Notes: a model not told the origin generated them from the letters alone. A DNA stretch of 64,000 bases from Streptomyces sp. NBC_00433 (GCA_036015235.1 CP107926.1:4297501-4361500), one strand, 5' to 3'. Positions 25,801 through 34,566 are shown, counted from the first letter of the stretch. Numbers and translations are program-made.

Positions 25801-28542
25801 ATGGCTCAGGATCGTCTTCCGCAGTCGGCGCACGGCCGCCCGTCCCCCCGCACCGCTCTGGAGCGGCTTGCCACGGGGGCAGACCGGGCCGCACGCATCA
25901 CCCATACGGAGCACCTGCCCCCGCGGGTCGGACGTCATGCATTCTGGCCCGCGGGCATCAGGCCGGAGGTCGAGGCGGCCATCGCGGCGGCCGGGATCGA
26001 CCGTCCGTGGGAGCACCAGGCGCTCGCCGCCGAGCACGCGGCCCGCGGCGAGTCGGTGGTCGTCGCCACCGGCACGGCCTCCGGGAAGTCGCTGGGCTAT
26101 CTGGCGCCGGTCCTCAGCGCGCTGCTGGACGGCGTCGACGCCCCGGGCGCCGGCGGCCGCGGCGCCACCGCGCTCTACCTGGCGCCCACCAAGGCGCTGG
26201 CCGCCGACCAGCGGCGGGCCGTGAGCGCGCTCGCGGCACCGCTGGGCACCGCGATCCGCCCCGCGGTCTACGACGGCGACACGCCCGTCGAGGAACGCGA
26301 ATGGGTCAGGCAGTACGCCACCTACGTGCTCACCAACCCGGACATGCTGCACCGCGGCATCCTGCCGGGACACGCCCGCTGGTCCACCTTCCTGCGCCAT
26401 CTGCGCTACGTCGTGATCGACGAGTGCCACACCTACCGCGGGGTCTTCGGCTCGCACGTCGCCCAGGTGCTGCGCCGGCTGCGGCGGATCTGCGCCCGCT
26501 ACGGGGCCGAGCCGGTCTTCCTGCTCGCCTCCGCCACCGCCGCCGACCCGGCCCGCGCCGCCTCCCGGCTCACCGGCGTACGGGTCGCCGAGGTCACCGA
26601 CGACGCCTCGCCGCGCGGCGAGCTGGCCTTCGCCCTGTGGGAGCCGCCGCTGACCCGGCTGTCCGGCGAGCACGGGGCCCCGGTCCGCCGCACCGCCACC
26701 GCCGAGGCCGCCGACCTGCTCACCGACCTGGTGCTCCAGGGCGTCCGCACGGTCGCCTTCGTGCGCTCCCGGCGTGGCGCCGAGCTCGTCGCGCTGATCG
26801 CCCAGGAGCGCCTCGCCGAGATCGACCCCGCGCTCCCGGCCCGGGTCGCCGCCTACCGCGGCGGCTACCTCCCCGAGGAGCGCCGGGCCCTCGAACGCGA
26901 CCTGCACTCCGGCCGGCTGCTCGGCCTCGCCTCCACCTCCGCGCTGGAACTGGGCGTGGACATCTCCGGGCTCGACGCCGTCATCCTGGCCGGCTACCCC
27001 GGCACCCGCGCCTCGCTGTGGCAGCAGGCCGGCCGGGCCGGACGCTCCGGGCAGGGCGCGCTCGCCGTCATGGTCGGCCGCGACGACCCGCTGGACACAT
27101 ATCTGGTCCACCACCCCGAGGCGATCTTCGAACAGCCCGTCGAATCCACCGTCCTCGACCCGGACAACCCGTACGTCCTCGCCCCGCACCTGTGCGCCGC
27201 CGCTGCCGAACTCCCGCTCACCGACGACGACCTCGCCCTCTTCGGACCCGAGGCGCCCGCGCTGGTCGCGCAGCTGGAGCGGCGCGGGCTGCTGCGGCGC
27301 CGCGCGGCCGGCTGGTTCTGGACCCGGCGGGAACGGGCCGCCGACCTCGCCGACATCCGCGGCGAGGGCGGCAAGCCGATCCAGGTCGTGGAGTCCTCGA
27401 CCGGGCGCCTGCTGGGCACGGTCGACGCCTCCTCGGCCCACACCGCCGTCCACGACGGCGCCGTCCACCTCCACCGGGGCCGCACCTACCTGGTCGAACG
27501 CCTCGACCTGGACGACGACGTCGCCCTGGTCGCCCGCGCCGACCCGCCGTACTCGACCATGGCCCGCGACACCACCGCCGTCCGGGTGCTGTCCACCGAC
27601 ATCGAGGAGCCCTGGGGCGAGGCCCGCATCCACTTCGGCTCGGTCGAGGTCACCCACCAGGTGGTGTCCTACCTTCGCCGCCGGCTGCTCACCGGCGAGG
27701 TCCTCGGCGAGACCAAGCTCGACCTCCCGCCGCGCACCCTGCGCACCCGCGCCGTCTGGTGGACCGTCACCGACGGCCAGCTGGACTCCGCCGGAATCCA
27801 CCCCGAGGAGCTGCCAGGCGCCCTGCACGCCGCCGAGCACGCCTCCATCGGCCTCCTCCCGCTGTTCGCCACCTGCGACCGCTGGGACATCGGCGGCGTG
27901 TCCGTACCGCTGCACGCCGACACCGGCCTGCCCACCGTCTTCGTCTACGACGGCCACCCCGGCGGCGCCGGCTTCGCCGAACGCGCCTTCCACACCGCCC
28001 GCACCTGGCTCACCGCCACCCGCGAGGCCATCGCCGCCTGCGAATGCGATCTCGGCTGCCCCTCCTGCGTCCAGTCCCCCAAGTGCGGCAACGGCAACGA
28101 CCCGCTCGACAAGGCCGCCGCAGTCCGCCTCCTCACCTCCCTCCTGTCCTCCGCGCCCGCCCCCGAAGCGCAGCCCGATCCGGCCGCAGAGACCTCCGAG
28201 GGCGCGGGGGCCGAAGGGCCCGCCGCCGAGCCCGCGGCCGCATCCGCACCGCCCGACAGCCCCGACGCGCAGCCCGCCGCCACGCCCGCGCCCTCCGACG
28301 ACACCGCCGCCGAAGACACCGCCGGGCTCGAGGACAGCGACGCGGCCAGGCAGCCCGACGACGCGGGCGCCGAAGGCTCCGCCGCCGGCAGCAACGGCCC
28401 CGCCGGGCCGACGTCGAGCGGCCGGGACGGCGGCCCGGCGGACACCGCGCCCGGCGCATCCCAGCCGCCCGACGGCGGGGGCGTCGAAGGGCCCGCCGGG
28501 CCCGAGGGCCGCGACCCGGGTGGCCGGGGCCGGGTCGAGTGA
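25801..28542 (+). CDS. DEAD/DEAH helicase with DUF1998 zinc domain
   Basis: Superfamily 2 helicase of 913 aa, orthologous in position to Rv3649/SCO3550. Motif I is VVVATGTASGKSLGYLAPV (near 85), motif II VIDECHTYRG (DECH), motif III LLASATAADPA, and motif VI QQAGRAGRSGQGA. The DUF1998 domain ends with CECDLGCPSCVQSPKCGNGN, four cysteines for one zinc, about residue 750. This architecture matches Hrq1/YprA-like DNA helicases. The last ~130 residues are Ala/Pro/Asp/Glu/Gly-rich and look disordered. ATG at 25801 is preferred over the GTG two codons earlier. Divergent from bldG. Its 3' end overlaps the antisense open frame of the Rv3654c-like gene. Confidence 0.92.
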   Translation: MAQDRLPQSAHGRPSPRTALERLATGADRAARITHTEHLPPRVGRHAFWPAGIRPEVEAAIAAAGIDRPWEHQALAAEHAARGESVVVATGTASGKSLGYLAPVLSALLDGVDAPGAGGRGATALYLAPTKALAADQRRAVSALAAPLGTAIRPAVYDGDTPVEEREWVRQYATYVLTNPDMLHRGILPGHARWSTFLRHLRYVVIDECHTYRGVFGSHVAQVLRRLRRICARYGAEPVFLLASATAADPARAASRLTGVRVAEVTDDASPRGELAFALWEPPLTRLSGEHGAPVRRTATAEAADLLTDLVLQGVRTVAFVRSRRGAELVALIAQERLAEIDPALPARVAAYRGGYLPEERRALERDLHSGRLLGLASTSALELGVDISGLDAVILAGYPGTRASLWQQAGRAGRSGQGALAVMVGRDDPLDTYLVHHPEAIFEQPVESTVLDPDNPYVLAPHLCAAAAELPLTDDDLALFGPEAPALVAQLERRGLLRRRAAGWFWTRRERAADLADIRGEGGKPIQVVESSTGRLLGTVDASSAHTAVHDGAVHLHRGRTYLVERLDLDDDVALVARADPPYSTMARDTTAVRVLSTDIEEPWGEARIHFGSVEVTHQVVSYLRRRLLTGEVLGETKLDLPPRTLRTRAVWWTVTDGQLDSAGIHPEELPGALHAAEHASIGLLPLFATCDRWDIGGVSVPLHADTGLPTVFVYDGHPGGAGFAERAFHTARTWLTATREAIAACECDLGCPSCVQSPKCGNGNDPLDKAAAVRLLTSLLSSAPAPEAQPDPAAETSEGAGAEGPAAEPAAASAPPDSPDAQPAATPAPSDDTAAEDTAGLEDSDAARQPDDAGAEGSAAGSNGPAGPTSSGRDGGPADTAPGASQPPDGGGVEGPAGPEGRDPGGRGRVE

Positions 28543-28866
28543 TGGGCCCGCGCGGGAGCGCACCTCGGCTCCGCCGACGTCCGCCACCACGTCGGAGAAC
28601 TCGCCGGTGACAGTGCAGGCGGCCAGTCGGGCGCCCTGGGCCGTCGCGACCTCGACCGCGAGGGCGCAGGCGGCGCTGCGGCCGTCCAGGGCGTGGTCGG
28701 CCGCGGCGAGGGCGGCCAGATCCGCCGCGGCGCCCGCCCGGTGCCGCAGGACGACCGCCTGACCCATGAACAGCCCGGTGGCGAAGACCGCCAGGAGCAC
28801 GGCGACGATGCCCAGCGACCACACCGTGGCCGAACCCCGGTCGCCGTGCCCGCGCCGCCCGGTCAT
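28543..28866 (-). CDS. Rv3654c-type TadE-like protein (3' end undefined)
   Basis: Starts with MTGRRGHGDRGSATVWSLGI, a short basic leader and one TM helix (about residues 14-35), as in the Rv3654c family of pseudopilin-like proteins. Then comes AVVLRHRAGAAADLAALAAADHALDG, the recognisable family core with a Cys pair (SAACALAV...LAACTV). The ATG overlaps the stop of the TadE gene (ATGA). The recognisable part ends about 28543, where the helicase gene ends on the other strand. No stop codon occurs in this frame until 25759, so the end given is only the border of the convincing part. A lost stop, a frameshift, or true antisense overlap are all possible. Confidence 0.65.
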
Positions 28867-29267
28867 GGCCCGCCACCCCCGTCCACGGTGTCCTCGGCGA
28901 GGGCGGCGGCCTGCGCCGTCAGCGTGACCGGGAAGCGGGGCCAGGGCACGGTCACCCGCACGGTGACGAGGTCCCCCGCCCGGCCCGCGCTCACCCGCGC
29001 CCCGGAGGGCGCGGCCTCCCGCGCCACCTCGAGCACATCGGCGGCCTGCTCCGACCTGGCCGCCGCCCGGGCCCCGGCCCGCGCCGCGTCCACGCACCTG
29101 ACCTGGGCCGCCGCGGCGGCCAGGCCCCAGATCAGCAACCCGGCCAGCACGACCAGCACCGGAATGACGATCGCCGTCTCCGCCGTGACATATCCCCGCT
29201 CGCCGCGCCCCGCGGGCTCCCGGCCGGGAAAGTGGCCGGGAGCCGCGCGGCGGTCAGAACGACGCAT
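28863..29267 (-). CDS. TadE-family pseudopilin-like protein
   Basis: Protein of 134 aa. A basic N-terminus is followed by RGYVTAETAIVIPVLVVLAG: the TAE motif before the single TM helix is the TadE/prepilin-like processing region. The rest faces outside and has a Val-rich strand segment (GDLVTVRVTVPWPRFPVTL). It overlaps the DUF4244 gene by 14 bp and the Rv3654c-like gene by 4 bp, consistent with one operon. Equivalent to Rv3655c by position. Confidence 0.85.
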   Translation of the reverse strand: MRRSDRRAAPGHFPGREPAGRGERGYVTAETAIVIPVLVVLAGLLIWGLAAAAAQVRCVDAARAGARAAARSEQAADVLEVAREAAPSGARVSAGRAGDLVTVRVTVPWPRFPVTLTAQAAALAEDTVDGGGGP

Positions 29268-29532
29268 GGAGCGCCTTCTCGATCACCGCGGTGAGCGCGG
29301 ACTTCACGGGCCCGCTGGTCACGATCTTGTAGAGCACGGCCGCGAAACCGCACGCCGCAATGGTCCCTACGGCGTATTCCGCCGTACTCATTCCAGCCTC
29401 GGCCGCCGCCCGGCAACTGCGCATCCTGCGGTCCCACCACGCCGGAAGACGTCGGACGGACGTCCTGCGGCTGTTCACGTCGAGCGGCTGCCGCACGGTC
29501 TTCCCCGCCGGCCTGCACTTGATGATGCCCAT
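29254..29532 (-). CDS. DUF4244 Flp-pilin-like protein
   Basis: Small protein of 92 aa, equivalent to Rv3656c by position. The C-terminal half has AGMSTAEYAVGTIAACGFAA, a Flp-type motif where Glu-Tyr follows the short leader and a hydrophobic helix follows. It is therefore the likely pilin of the Tad locus. Two ATGs occur at 29538 and 29532; the second is preferred because AGGAGG lies 8 bases upstream of it but only 2 from the first. 124 bp downstream of the TadB-TadC gene. Confidence 0.82.
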   Translation of the reverse strand: MGIIKCRPAGKTVRQPLDVNSRRTSVRRLPAWWDRRMRSCRAAAEAGMSTAEYAVGTIAACGFAAVLYKIVTSGPVKSALTAVIEKALHASF

Positions 29533-29656
29533 GGTCATTTCCTCCTGTTTCGGGTTGCCCTGGAGCCGGTTCCGGACCGGTCCCGGGCCGATTCGGGGCG
29601 TGCGGAACCACGCCCCCTGCTGTGTGTTCGATCTGCGGCGCCGGCGTCGGGCCGGC

Positions 29657-31570
29657 TCAGCCGCTGCCGGCGCCCAGCACCGTGCCTGCCAGGCCGATCA
29701 CCACCGGCACGACGCCGACCAGCAGAAAGGCCGGCAGGAAGCACAGGCCGAGGGGTGCGGTGGCCAGCACCGCGGCCCGCCTGGCCCCTGCGAGGGCCGT
29801 GCGGCCGTGCGCGGCACGGAGGTCCGCGGCCAGCCGGGACATCTCCGCCACCGGTGCGACACCGGTCGTGGAGGCCCTGGCCAGGCACCGGCCCATCTCA
29901 CGGGCCGCGGGCAGTCCGCCGAAGCGCTGCCAGCACTCCGCCGGGTCCCCGCCGAGCCGCAACTCGGCCTGAGCCCGTATCAGCGCGGCCCCCAACGTCC
30001 CGCCCAGACAGCCGCCCACCGCCCCGGCCGCCTCGCCCGGACTCGCTCCCGCGGCCAGACAGGCCGCCATAAGGTCGGCGCACAGAGGCAGTTGCGCCGG
30101 ATCGGGCTCCGGGGGCGCCGTGCGGCCGTCTGCGGCCCTCAGGCGACCCCGGAGCACCCGGAGGACCCCGGCGGCCGCAAGCAGCCCCACAAGGACGCCC
30201 AGCGCCCCGCCGACGAGTGCTCCCGCCACGAGCCCGGCGGCTGCCGCGGGACCCCAGCGCCGTACGGGACCGCCGACCGCCTGCCGCAGTCGGTCGGGCT
30301 CTACCCGGCGCGTCCGCACCTCGCCCAGTGCGGCGCGCAGCCGCCTGACCCGTTTGCGCTGCGACCCGCCGCCCCCGGCGACGGCCAGCGCTCCGCCGGC
30401 GGCGGCCAGCGCCGCGACGGCTGTCCCCAGGCTGTGGACAGAGCCGGCGCCGGCGCTCGCGACGGCCACCACCGCCACCGCCCGCGGCCCCCGGTCCGCC
30501 CGCTCCACCTCGCCCAGACCGGCCGGCTCCCGCCGCACCAGCCGGCCCGGCCCACCAGGCCCGCCCGGCGCCAGGGTCCGGTCGGCCGCCGGAGCCGCAC
30601 CGCGCCCGTTCTCCGCCGCGCGGATGATGCGGGCCGTCCAGGCGAGACCCGCCCACTCCAGAAGGCCGCCCACCAGCAGGCACAACAGGCCGGTCGCAGT
30701 GTGGAGGAGGACCCGCGCGGGCCTGGCGCCAAGGCCCGCGCCCAGCACGACGCCGAACAGCGGCAGCAGCGCCAGCAGCCCCGCGGTGGACCGCGGGCCC
30801 GCCAACTGCGCCCGCAGGTCGTCGCGCTGGTCGGCCTCGGCCCGTAGCGCGGCGGCCACCCGGTCGAGGGCGGCGGCCAGGCCCGCGCCACCGTCCACCG
30901 CGACCTGCCAGCAGGCCGCCACCGCGGCCAGGCCGCGCGTGCCCTCCGACAGCCGGGCCGCCACCCGCAGCGCCTGCGGCACGTCGCCGCCGAATCTGGC
31001 GGCCGACAGCAGCAGCCGTGCGGCGCCGGACAGCTCCGGCACATCAGGCCAGCCGGCCGCCTCGACCGTGTCGCCGAGCGCGGCATGCGGCGGGCGGCCC
31101 GCCCGCAGGTCACCGGCCAGCGCTCCGCACAGCGCGCCGACCGCCGCGGCACCGCGCTCGGCCGCCGCCCGCTCGGCCCGCCGCCGCAGCGCGCGCCCGG
31201 CCGGCGGGACCGCCGCCATCCCGGCGAGCAGCGGCAGCACCGACCGGGTCGCCGCCGCGAGCACCGCCCCGGCCGGCAGGCACAGCACCTCGGCACGGGC
31301 CCACCGGTGCCACCACCGCGGCCCGTTGCCACCCCGCACGGCATACCGCCCCGCGCGGCACCGCAGCACCTCGACCACTTCCCGCAGCCGCTCCCCGGGC
31401 CCGCCACCGGAACCGCGCGCCGTCCGCGTCCTCTTCCGGCCGTCCGGCCAGTCCCCGCCGAGCGTCCGCCGAGCCCGCCACCGCAGCCTGCCGTCGTCCA
31501 CGACCGCCCACAGGAGCACGCCGACACACATCACGGCGGCCCACGCCACCGCCATCGGATCGGTCGCCAT
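29657..31570 (-). CDS. TadB-TadC in-frame fusion (two T2SSF domains)
   Basis: Inner-membrane platform of the Tad machine, 637 aa. First T2SSF domain about residues 110-300 (LRAGRPPHAALGDTVEAAG; membrane helices GLLALLPLFGVVLGAGL and LLCLLVGGLLEWAGLAW). A Gly/Pro/Ala linker follows, then a second hydrophobic pair and a second T2SSF domain about 500-637 (LMAACLAAGASPGEAAGAVG; PLGLCFLPAFLLVGVVPVVIG). In M. tuberculosis these are two genes (Rv3658c, Rv3657c). Here no stop separates them, so they are fused or translated from one frame with an internal GTG near 30490. ATG at 31570 overlaps the stop of the small ORF upstream (TGATG). Confidence 0.75.
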   Translation of the reverse strand: MATDPMAVAWAAVMCVGVLLWAVVDDGRLRWRARRTLGGDWPDGRKRTRTARGSGGGPGERLREVVEVLRCRAGRYAVRGGNGPRWWHRWARAEVLCLPAGAVLAAATRSVLPLLAGMAAVPPAGRALRRRAERAAAERGAAAVGALCGALAGDLRAGRPPHAALGDTVEAAGWPDVPELSGAARLLLSAARFGGDVPQALRVAARLSEGTRGLAAVAACWQVAVDGGAGLAAALDRVAAALRAEADQRDDLRAQLAGPRSTAGLLALLPLFGVVLGAGLGARPARVLLHTATGLLCLLVGGLLEWAGLAWTARIIRAAENGRGAAPAADRTLAPGGPGGPGRLVRREPAGLGEVERADRGPRAVAVVAVASAGAGSVHSLGTAVAALAAAGGALAVAGGGGSQRKRVRRLRAALGEVRTRRVEPDRLRQAVGGPVRRWGPAAAAGLVAGALVGGALGVLVGLLAAAGVLRVLRGRLRAADGRTAPPEPDPAQLPLCADLMAACLAAGASPGEAAGAVGGCLGGTLGAALIRAQAELRLGGDPAECWQRFGGLPAAREMGRCLARASTTGVAPVAEMSRLAADLRAAHGRTALAGARRAAVLATAPLGLCFLPAFLLVGVVPVVIGLAGTVLGAGSG

Positions 31571-31848
31571 CACACCCCACCCCCGAGCCCCGGCACCGCG
31601 GCCCGGCGCACATCGCCGACCGACAGGCACGGCCCTCGTCGACCGGGAGCGGCACGTCCGGAACCGCCCGACCCGCTCACGGCGCGCCCCCGCGACCAGG
31701 ACCCATCGGCAGGCGATCTCCGCCGCCCTCCGGCCGCGCTCGCGAAACCGCCCGTCGCGCCCGCGGCAGACCTTGGCCCGCACCGCGCACCGCCGTCCGG
31801 GGCACGCCGCTCCAGCCATCCGCAGGTCGGACCAGCCTGGCGCTTCAT
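31570..31848 (-). CDS. Candidate 92-residue protein between tadA and tadBC
   Basis: ORF MKRQAGPTCGWLERRAPDG... ending AVPGLGGGV. Its ATG overlaps the tadA stop (ATGA at 31848-31845), and its TGA overlaps the tadBC start (TGATG), the pattern of translationally coupled genes. Against it, only about 77% of codons end in G/C, the product is Gly/Arg/Ser-rich low complexity, and I know no family. If it is not real, this is an unusual 275-bp gap inside a tight operon. Confidence 0.4.
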   Translation of the reverse strand: MKRQAGPTCGWLERRAPDGGARCGPRSAAGATGGFASAAGGRRRSPADGSWSRGRAVSGSGGSGRAAPGRRGPCLSVGDVRRAAVPGLGGGV

Positions 31849-32999
31849 GACGCACCCCGCGCACACAGCTGCCGCAACCGCTGCCAGCCAGGCCCGCGTT
31901 CGTACCGGCCACCGCTGTCGCGCAGAAGTGCGGGCACGGTGCCGACCAGGCCGTCGGAGCCGCGGTGCAGCACATGGATCTCGGCGACCCTGCGCAGGCC
32001 CGCGCTGTCGCGGGCCAGGTGGACGACCAGGGACAGGGCCGCCGCCAACTGGCTGTGGAGGGCGGCTCTGTCGAGCCCCGCGGTCGAGCCGAGGGCTTCC
32101 AGCCGGGCCGGGACGTCGGCTGCCGCATTGGCGTGGACCGTGCCGCAGCCGCCCTCATGACCGGTGTTCAGGGCGCTGAGCAGGTCGGTGACCTCAGCGC
32201 CGCGCACCTCGCCGACCACCAGACGGTCGGGCCGCATCCGCAGCGCCTGGCGGACCAGGTCCCGCAGGGTGACCTCGCCCGCGCCCTCCTGGTTGGCCGG
32301 GCGGGTCTCCAGTCGGACGACATGCGGGTGGTCGGGCCGCAATTCCGCGGAGTCCTCGGCGAGCACGATGCGCGCGGCGGGATCGACCAGGCCCAGGAGG
32401 CAGGACAGCAAGGTGGTCTTGCCGGAGCCGGTGCCGCCGCTGATCATGAAGGAGAGCCGGGCGTCCAGCACGGACCGCAGCAGCGCGGCGGTCCCGGCGT
32501 CCAGAGTGCCCGCGGTGACCAGCTCGCCGAGGGTGAAGGCGCGGGAGCGCACCACCCGCAGCGACAGGCAGGGTGAGCCGACCACGACCGGCGGCAGCAC
32601 CGCGTGCAGCCTGGTGCCGTCCGGCAGCCGGGCGTCGACCCAGGGACGCGCGTCGTCGAGCCGCCGTCCTGCGCTGGTCGCGAGCCGCTGCGCGAGCCTG
32701 CGGACGGCGGCGGTGTCGGCGAAGCGGACCGTGCCGCGCTCCAGACCCCTGCCACGGTCGATCCACACCTCGTCAGGTCCGTTGACCAGGATGTCGGTGA
32801 CCTGCGGGTCGGCGAGCAACGGCTCCAGCGGGCCCGCGCCGACCAGCTCCGACCTGAGGGCGCCGACCACGCCGAGCACTTCGGTGTCCCCGAGCAGCCG
32901 GCCCTGTGCGCGCAGCGCCGCCGCGACCCGGGCGGGCGTCGCCTCGCCGCCGTGCTCGGCGAGCCTGAGCCGCACGGCGTCGAGCAGCTCGGCGCTCAT
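31845..32999 (-). CDS. TadA/CpaF secretion ATPase
   Basis: Hexameric type II/IV secretion-type ATPase of 384 aa powering the Tad pilus/secretion system, equivalent to Rv3659c. N-terminal domain with VTDILVNGPDEVWIDRGRG; Walker A MISGGTGSGKTTLLSCLLG (near 185); Asp box ARIVLAEDSAELR; Walker B region MRPDRLVVGEVRGAEV; and the His box GTVHANAAADVPARLEAL. ATG at 32999 overlaps the stop of the Ssd gene by 4 bp, so the pair is translationally coupled. Cytoplasmic, acting with the TadB-TadC platform. Confidence 0.93.
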   Translation of the reverse strand: MSAELLDAVRLRLAEHGGEATPARVAAALRAQGRLLGDTEVLGVVGALRSELVGAGPLEPLLADPQVTDILVNGPDEVWIDRGRGLERGTVRFADTAAVRRLAQRLATSAGRRLDDARPWVDARLPDGTRLHAVLPPVVVGSPCLSLRVVRSRAFTLGELVTAGTLDAGTAALLRSVLDARLSFMISGGTGSGKTTLLSCLLGLVDPAARIVLAEDSAELRPDHPHVVRLETRPANQEGAGEVTLRDLVRQALRMRPDRLVVGEVRGAEVTDLLSALNTGHEGGCGTVHANAAADVPARLEALGSTAGLDRAALHSQLAAALSLVVHLARDSAGLRRVAEIHVLHRGSDGLVGTVPALLRDSGGRYERGPGWQRLRQLCARGAS

Positions 33000-34105
33000 A
33001 CCGCCACGCTCCCGCCGCCTGCGAGCGCCTGCGTGAGGAAAGCGGTGCAGAAGCGGGCGAGCGGCCCGCGCCCCGACGAGCCCGGTGGTCCCCCGCCGCT
33101 GAGCGCGTCGGCGGCCCTGCTCTCCAGGGGCAGTTCGCCTGCCAGCGGGAGTCCGACCAGCCGGGCGGTCTCGCGGTCGTCGAGCCCGGCGGCGAAGGGG
33201 CCGCGGGCCACCACCCGCAGGTCCTTGAGGACCATGCTGACGGCCGCGGCGACCCGGGTGGCGGCCGCGACCGCGCGCAGCTCGGCCGGCACGACCAGCA
33301 GGCCGACGTCGATCTGGGCCAAGGTCTCGGCGACCGCCTCGTCCACCCGGCGCGGCAGGTCGACCACCACCACCCCGCCGCGGCGCCGGGCGGCGCCGAG
33401 CACCGACCTCATGGCCTGCGCGGGGATGAGCACGGAGTCCCCGCGGTCCCAGCTGAGCACGCTGAGCGATTCGAGCCGCGGCAGGGACTCCTCCAGCGCT
33501 CCGCTGTTGACCCGGCCGCGCGAGTCGGCGAGGTCGGGCCAGCGCAGCCCGCCGGTCCGCTCCGCCCCGACCAGGATGTCGAGGCCGCCGCCGAGCGGAT
33601 CGCCGTCGATGAGCATGGTGCGGCGGCCGGCCCGCGCCGAGGTGACGGCGAGAGCGCAGGCCAGAGTGCTGGCGCCGGCGCCGCCGCGGCCGCCCACCAC
33701 CCCGATGGTCAGGGCGGGTCGGCCGACGCCTTCCGCGATGTCGGCGATCCGGTCGACCAGCCACGTCTCGGCGTCGGGCAGCAGCAGGACGTGGTCGGCG
33801 CCCACATCCAGCGCTCTGCGCCACACCTCGGAGTCGTCCAGGTCCCGCCCGACGAGCAGGACCCCCTTTCGGCGGGCCGTCCCGCGCACCCGGTCGGTCG
33901 CCTCGGCGCCCACCAGGACCAGTGGGGCGCTGTCCCAACTCGACGCGCGAGGTGGCGCGGCGAAGACGACTTCCGGTTCGGAACCGGCGGCCGCGCAGAG
34001 GCGCAGCAGGTCGTCGAGGAGCCTTTCGTCATCCGTGACAATCAGCGGTCCGCCCGGCCGTTCGCCTGCGGTCCGCGGTGGTTCGGGCGTGATGGATCCG
34101 AACAT
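32996..34105 (-). CDS. ssd: Ssd / CpaE-like septum-site and Tad-associated protein
   Basis: MinD/CpaE-superfamily protein of 369 aa, equivalent to Rv3660c (Ssd). Residues 1-125 form a receiver-like domain without the usual phosphoacceptor pocket (PLIVTDDERLLDDLLRL). The P-loop ATPase follows: IGVVGGRGGAGASTLACALA has the GG-x-G-A-S form lacking the Walker Lys-Thr, then TMLIDGDPLGGG and VVVVDLPRR. Without the P-loop lysine, ATP hydrolysis may be altered. Such proteins localise Tad systems at poles or interfere with division. ATG at 34105 is chosen over upstream codons, which lie in the DnaA-box promoter region. First gene of the leftward Tad operon. Confidence 0.88.
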   Translation of the reverse strand: MFGSITPEPPRTAGERPGGPLIVTDDERLLDDLLRLCAAAGSEPEVVFAAPPRASSWDSAPLVLVGAEATDRVRGTARRKGVLLVGRDLDDSEVWRRALDVGADHVLLLPDAETWLVDRIADIAEGVGRPALTIGVVGGRGGAGASTLACALAVTSARAGRRTMLIDGDPLGGGLDILVGAERTGGLRWPDLADSRGRVNSGALEESLPRLESLSVLSWDRGDSVLIPAQAMRSVLGAARRRGGVVVVDLPRRVDEAVAETLAQIDVGLLVVPAELRAVAAATRVAAAVSMVLKDLRVVARGPFAAGLDDRETARLVGLPLAGELPLESRAADALSGGGPPGSSGRGPLARFCTAFLTQALAGGGSVAV

Positions 34106-34201
34106 TTCTCTGCCCCCGTCGCTTGAGATGCGAGCACGGCGTGCGTCGCTGAGATCAGCTTGGGGCGAGAAGCGGGAATTGAGATGATCTTGGTCGGAAT
34201 C

Positions 34202-34228
34202 TGTGGACAACTCGGCGCCTGTGGATAA
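34202..34228. promoter_or_regulatory. Pair of perfect DnaA boxes upstream of the Ssd/Tad operon
   Basis: TGTGGACAA (34202-34210, reverse of TTGTCCACA) and TGTGGATAA (34220-34228, reverse of TTATCCACA). They are 18 bp apart in the same orientation, about 100 bp upstream of the ssd start. Both match DnaA-box consensus exactly; whether DnaA binds here is inference. Confidence 0.55.
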
Positions 34229-34385
34229 CCCGCCACCCACACGGGTGACTTCGCGACGAGCGGGCAACGATTACGGAACGTCACACGTCGTACGAGACAG
34301 AGCCCGCACACACGTGAAGGAGACCCTCATGGTCGAGCACGGCACACGACCCGGCCGAAGGCGGCAGAACGGGTCCGGACATGCG

Positions 34386-34418
34386 ACGACCCCCGCCGGG
34401 GGGGAGAGCGGGGGTCGT
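34386..34418 (+). terminator. Strong 11-bp stem-loop between ssd and HAD gene
   Basis: ACGACCCCCGC and GCGGGGGTCGT pair perfectly around an 11-base loop. It lies between two divergent genes, so it is not downstream of a known gene. It may be an attenuator in the leader of the HAD gene, or end a short transcript; a good ribosome site with ATG (34329) lies 55 bases upstream. The rest of 34106-34566 is promoter-like sequence without a supported gene. Confidence 0.5.
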
Positions 34419-34566
34419 CCCCACGGTCCGACTCGGGGGGGGAGGAGCCAGACCGGGTTAGCACGGTCGCGAACGATCCGTGACTTCCATGGTGTACCCG
34501 ATGGCCTTCGAGAGCAAACCCACGCGCCTGACCTTAGGCCGAATGGTGGTTGCCTATGCTCGTCCT

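Noticed and set aside
30428..30439. TGTGGACAG as another DnaA box
   Set aside because: One mismatch to consensus and inside the tadBC coding region; chance matches of this quality are expected.
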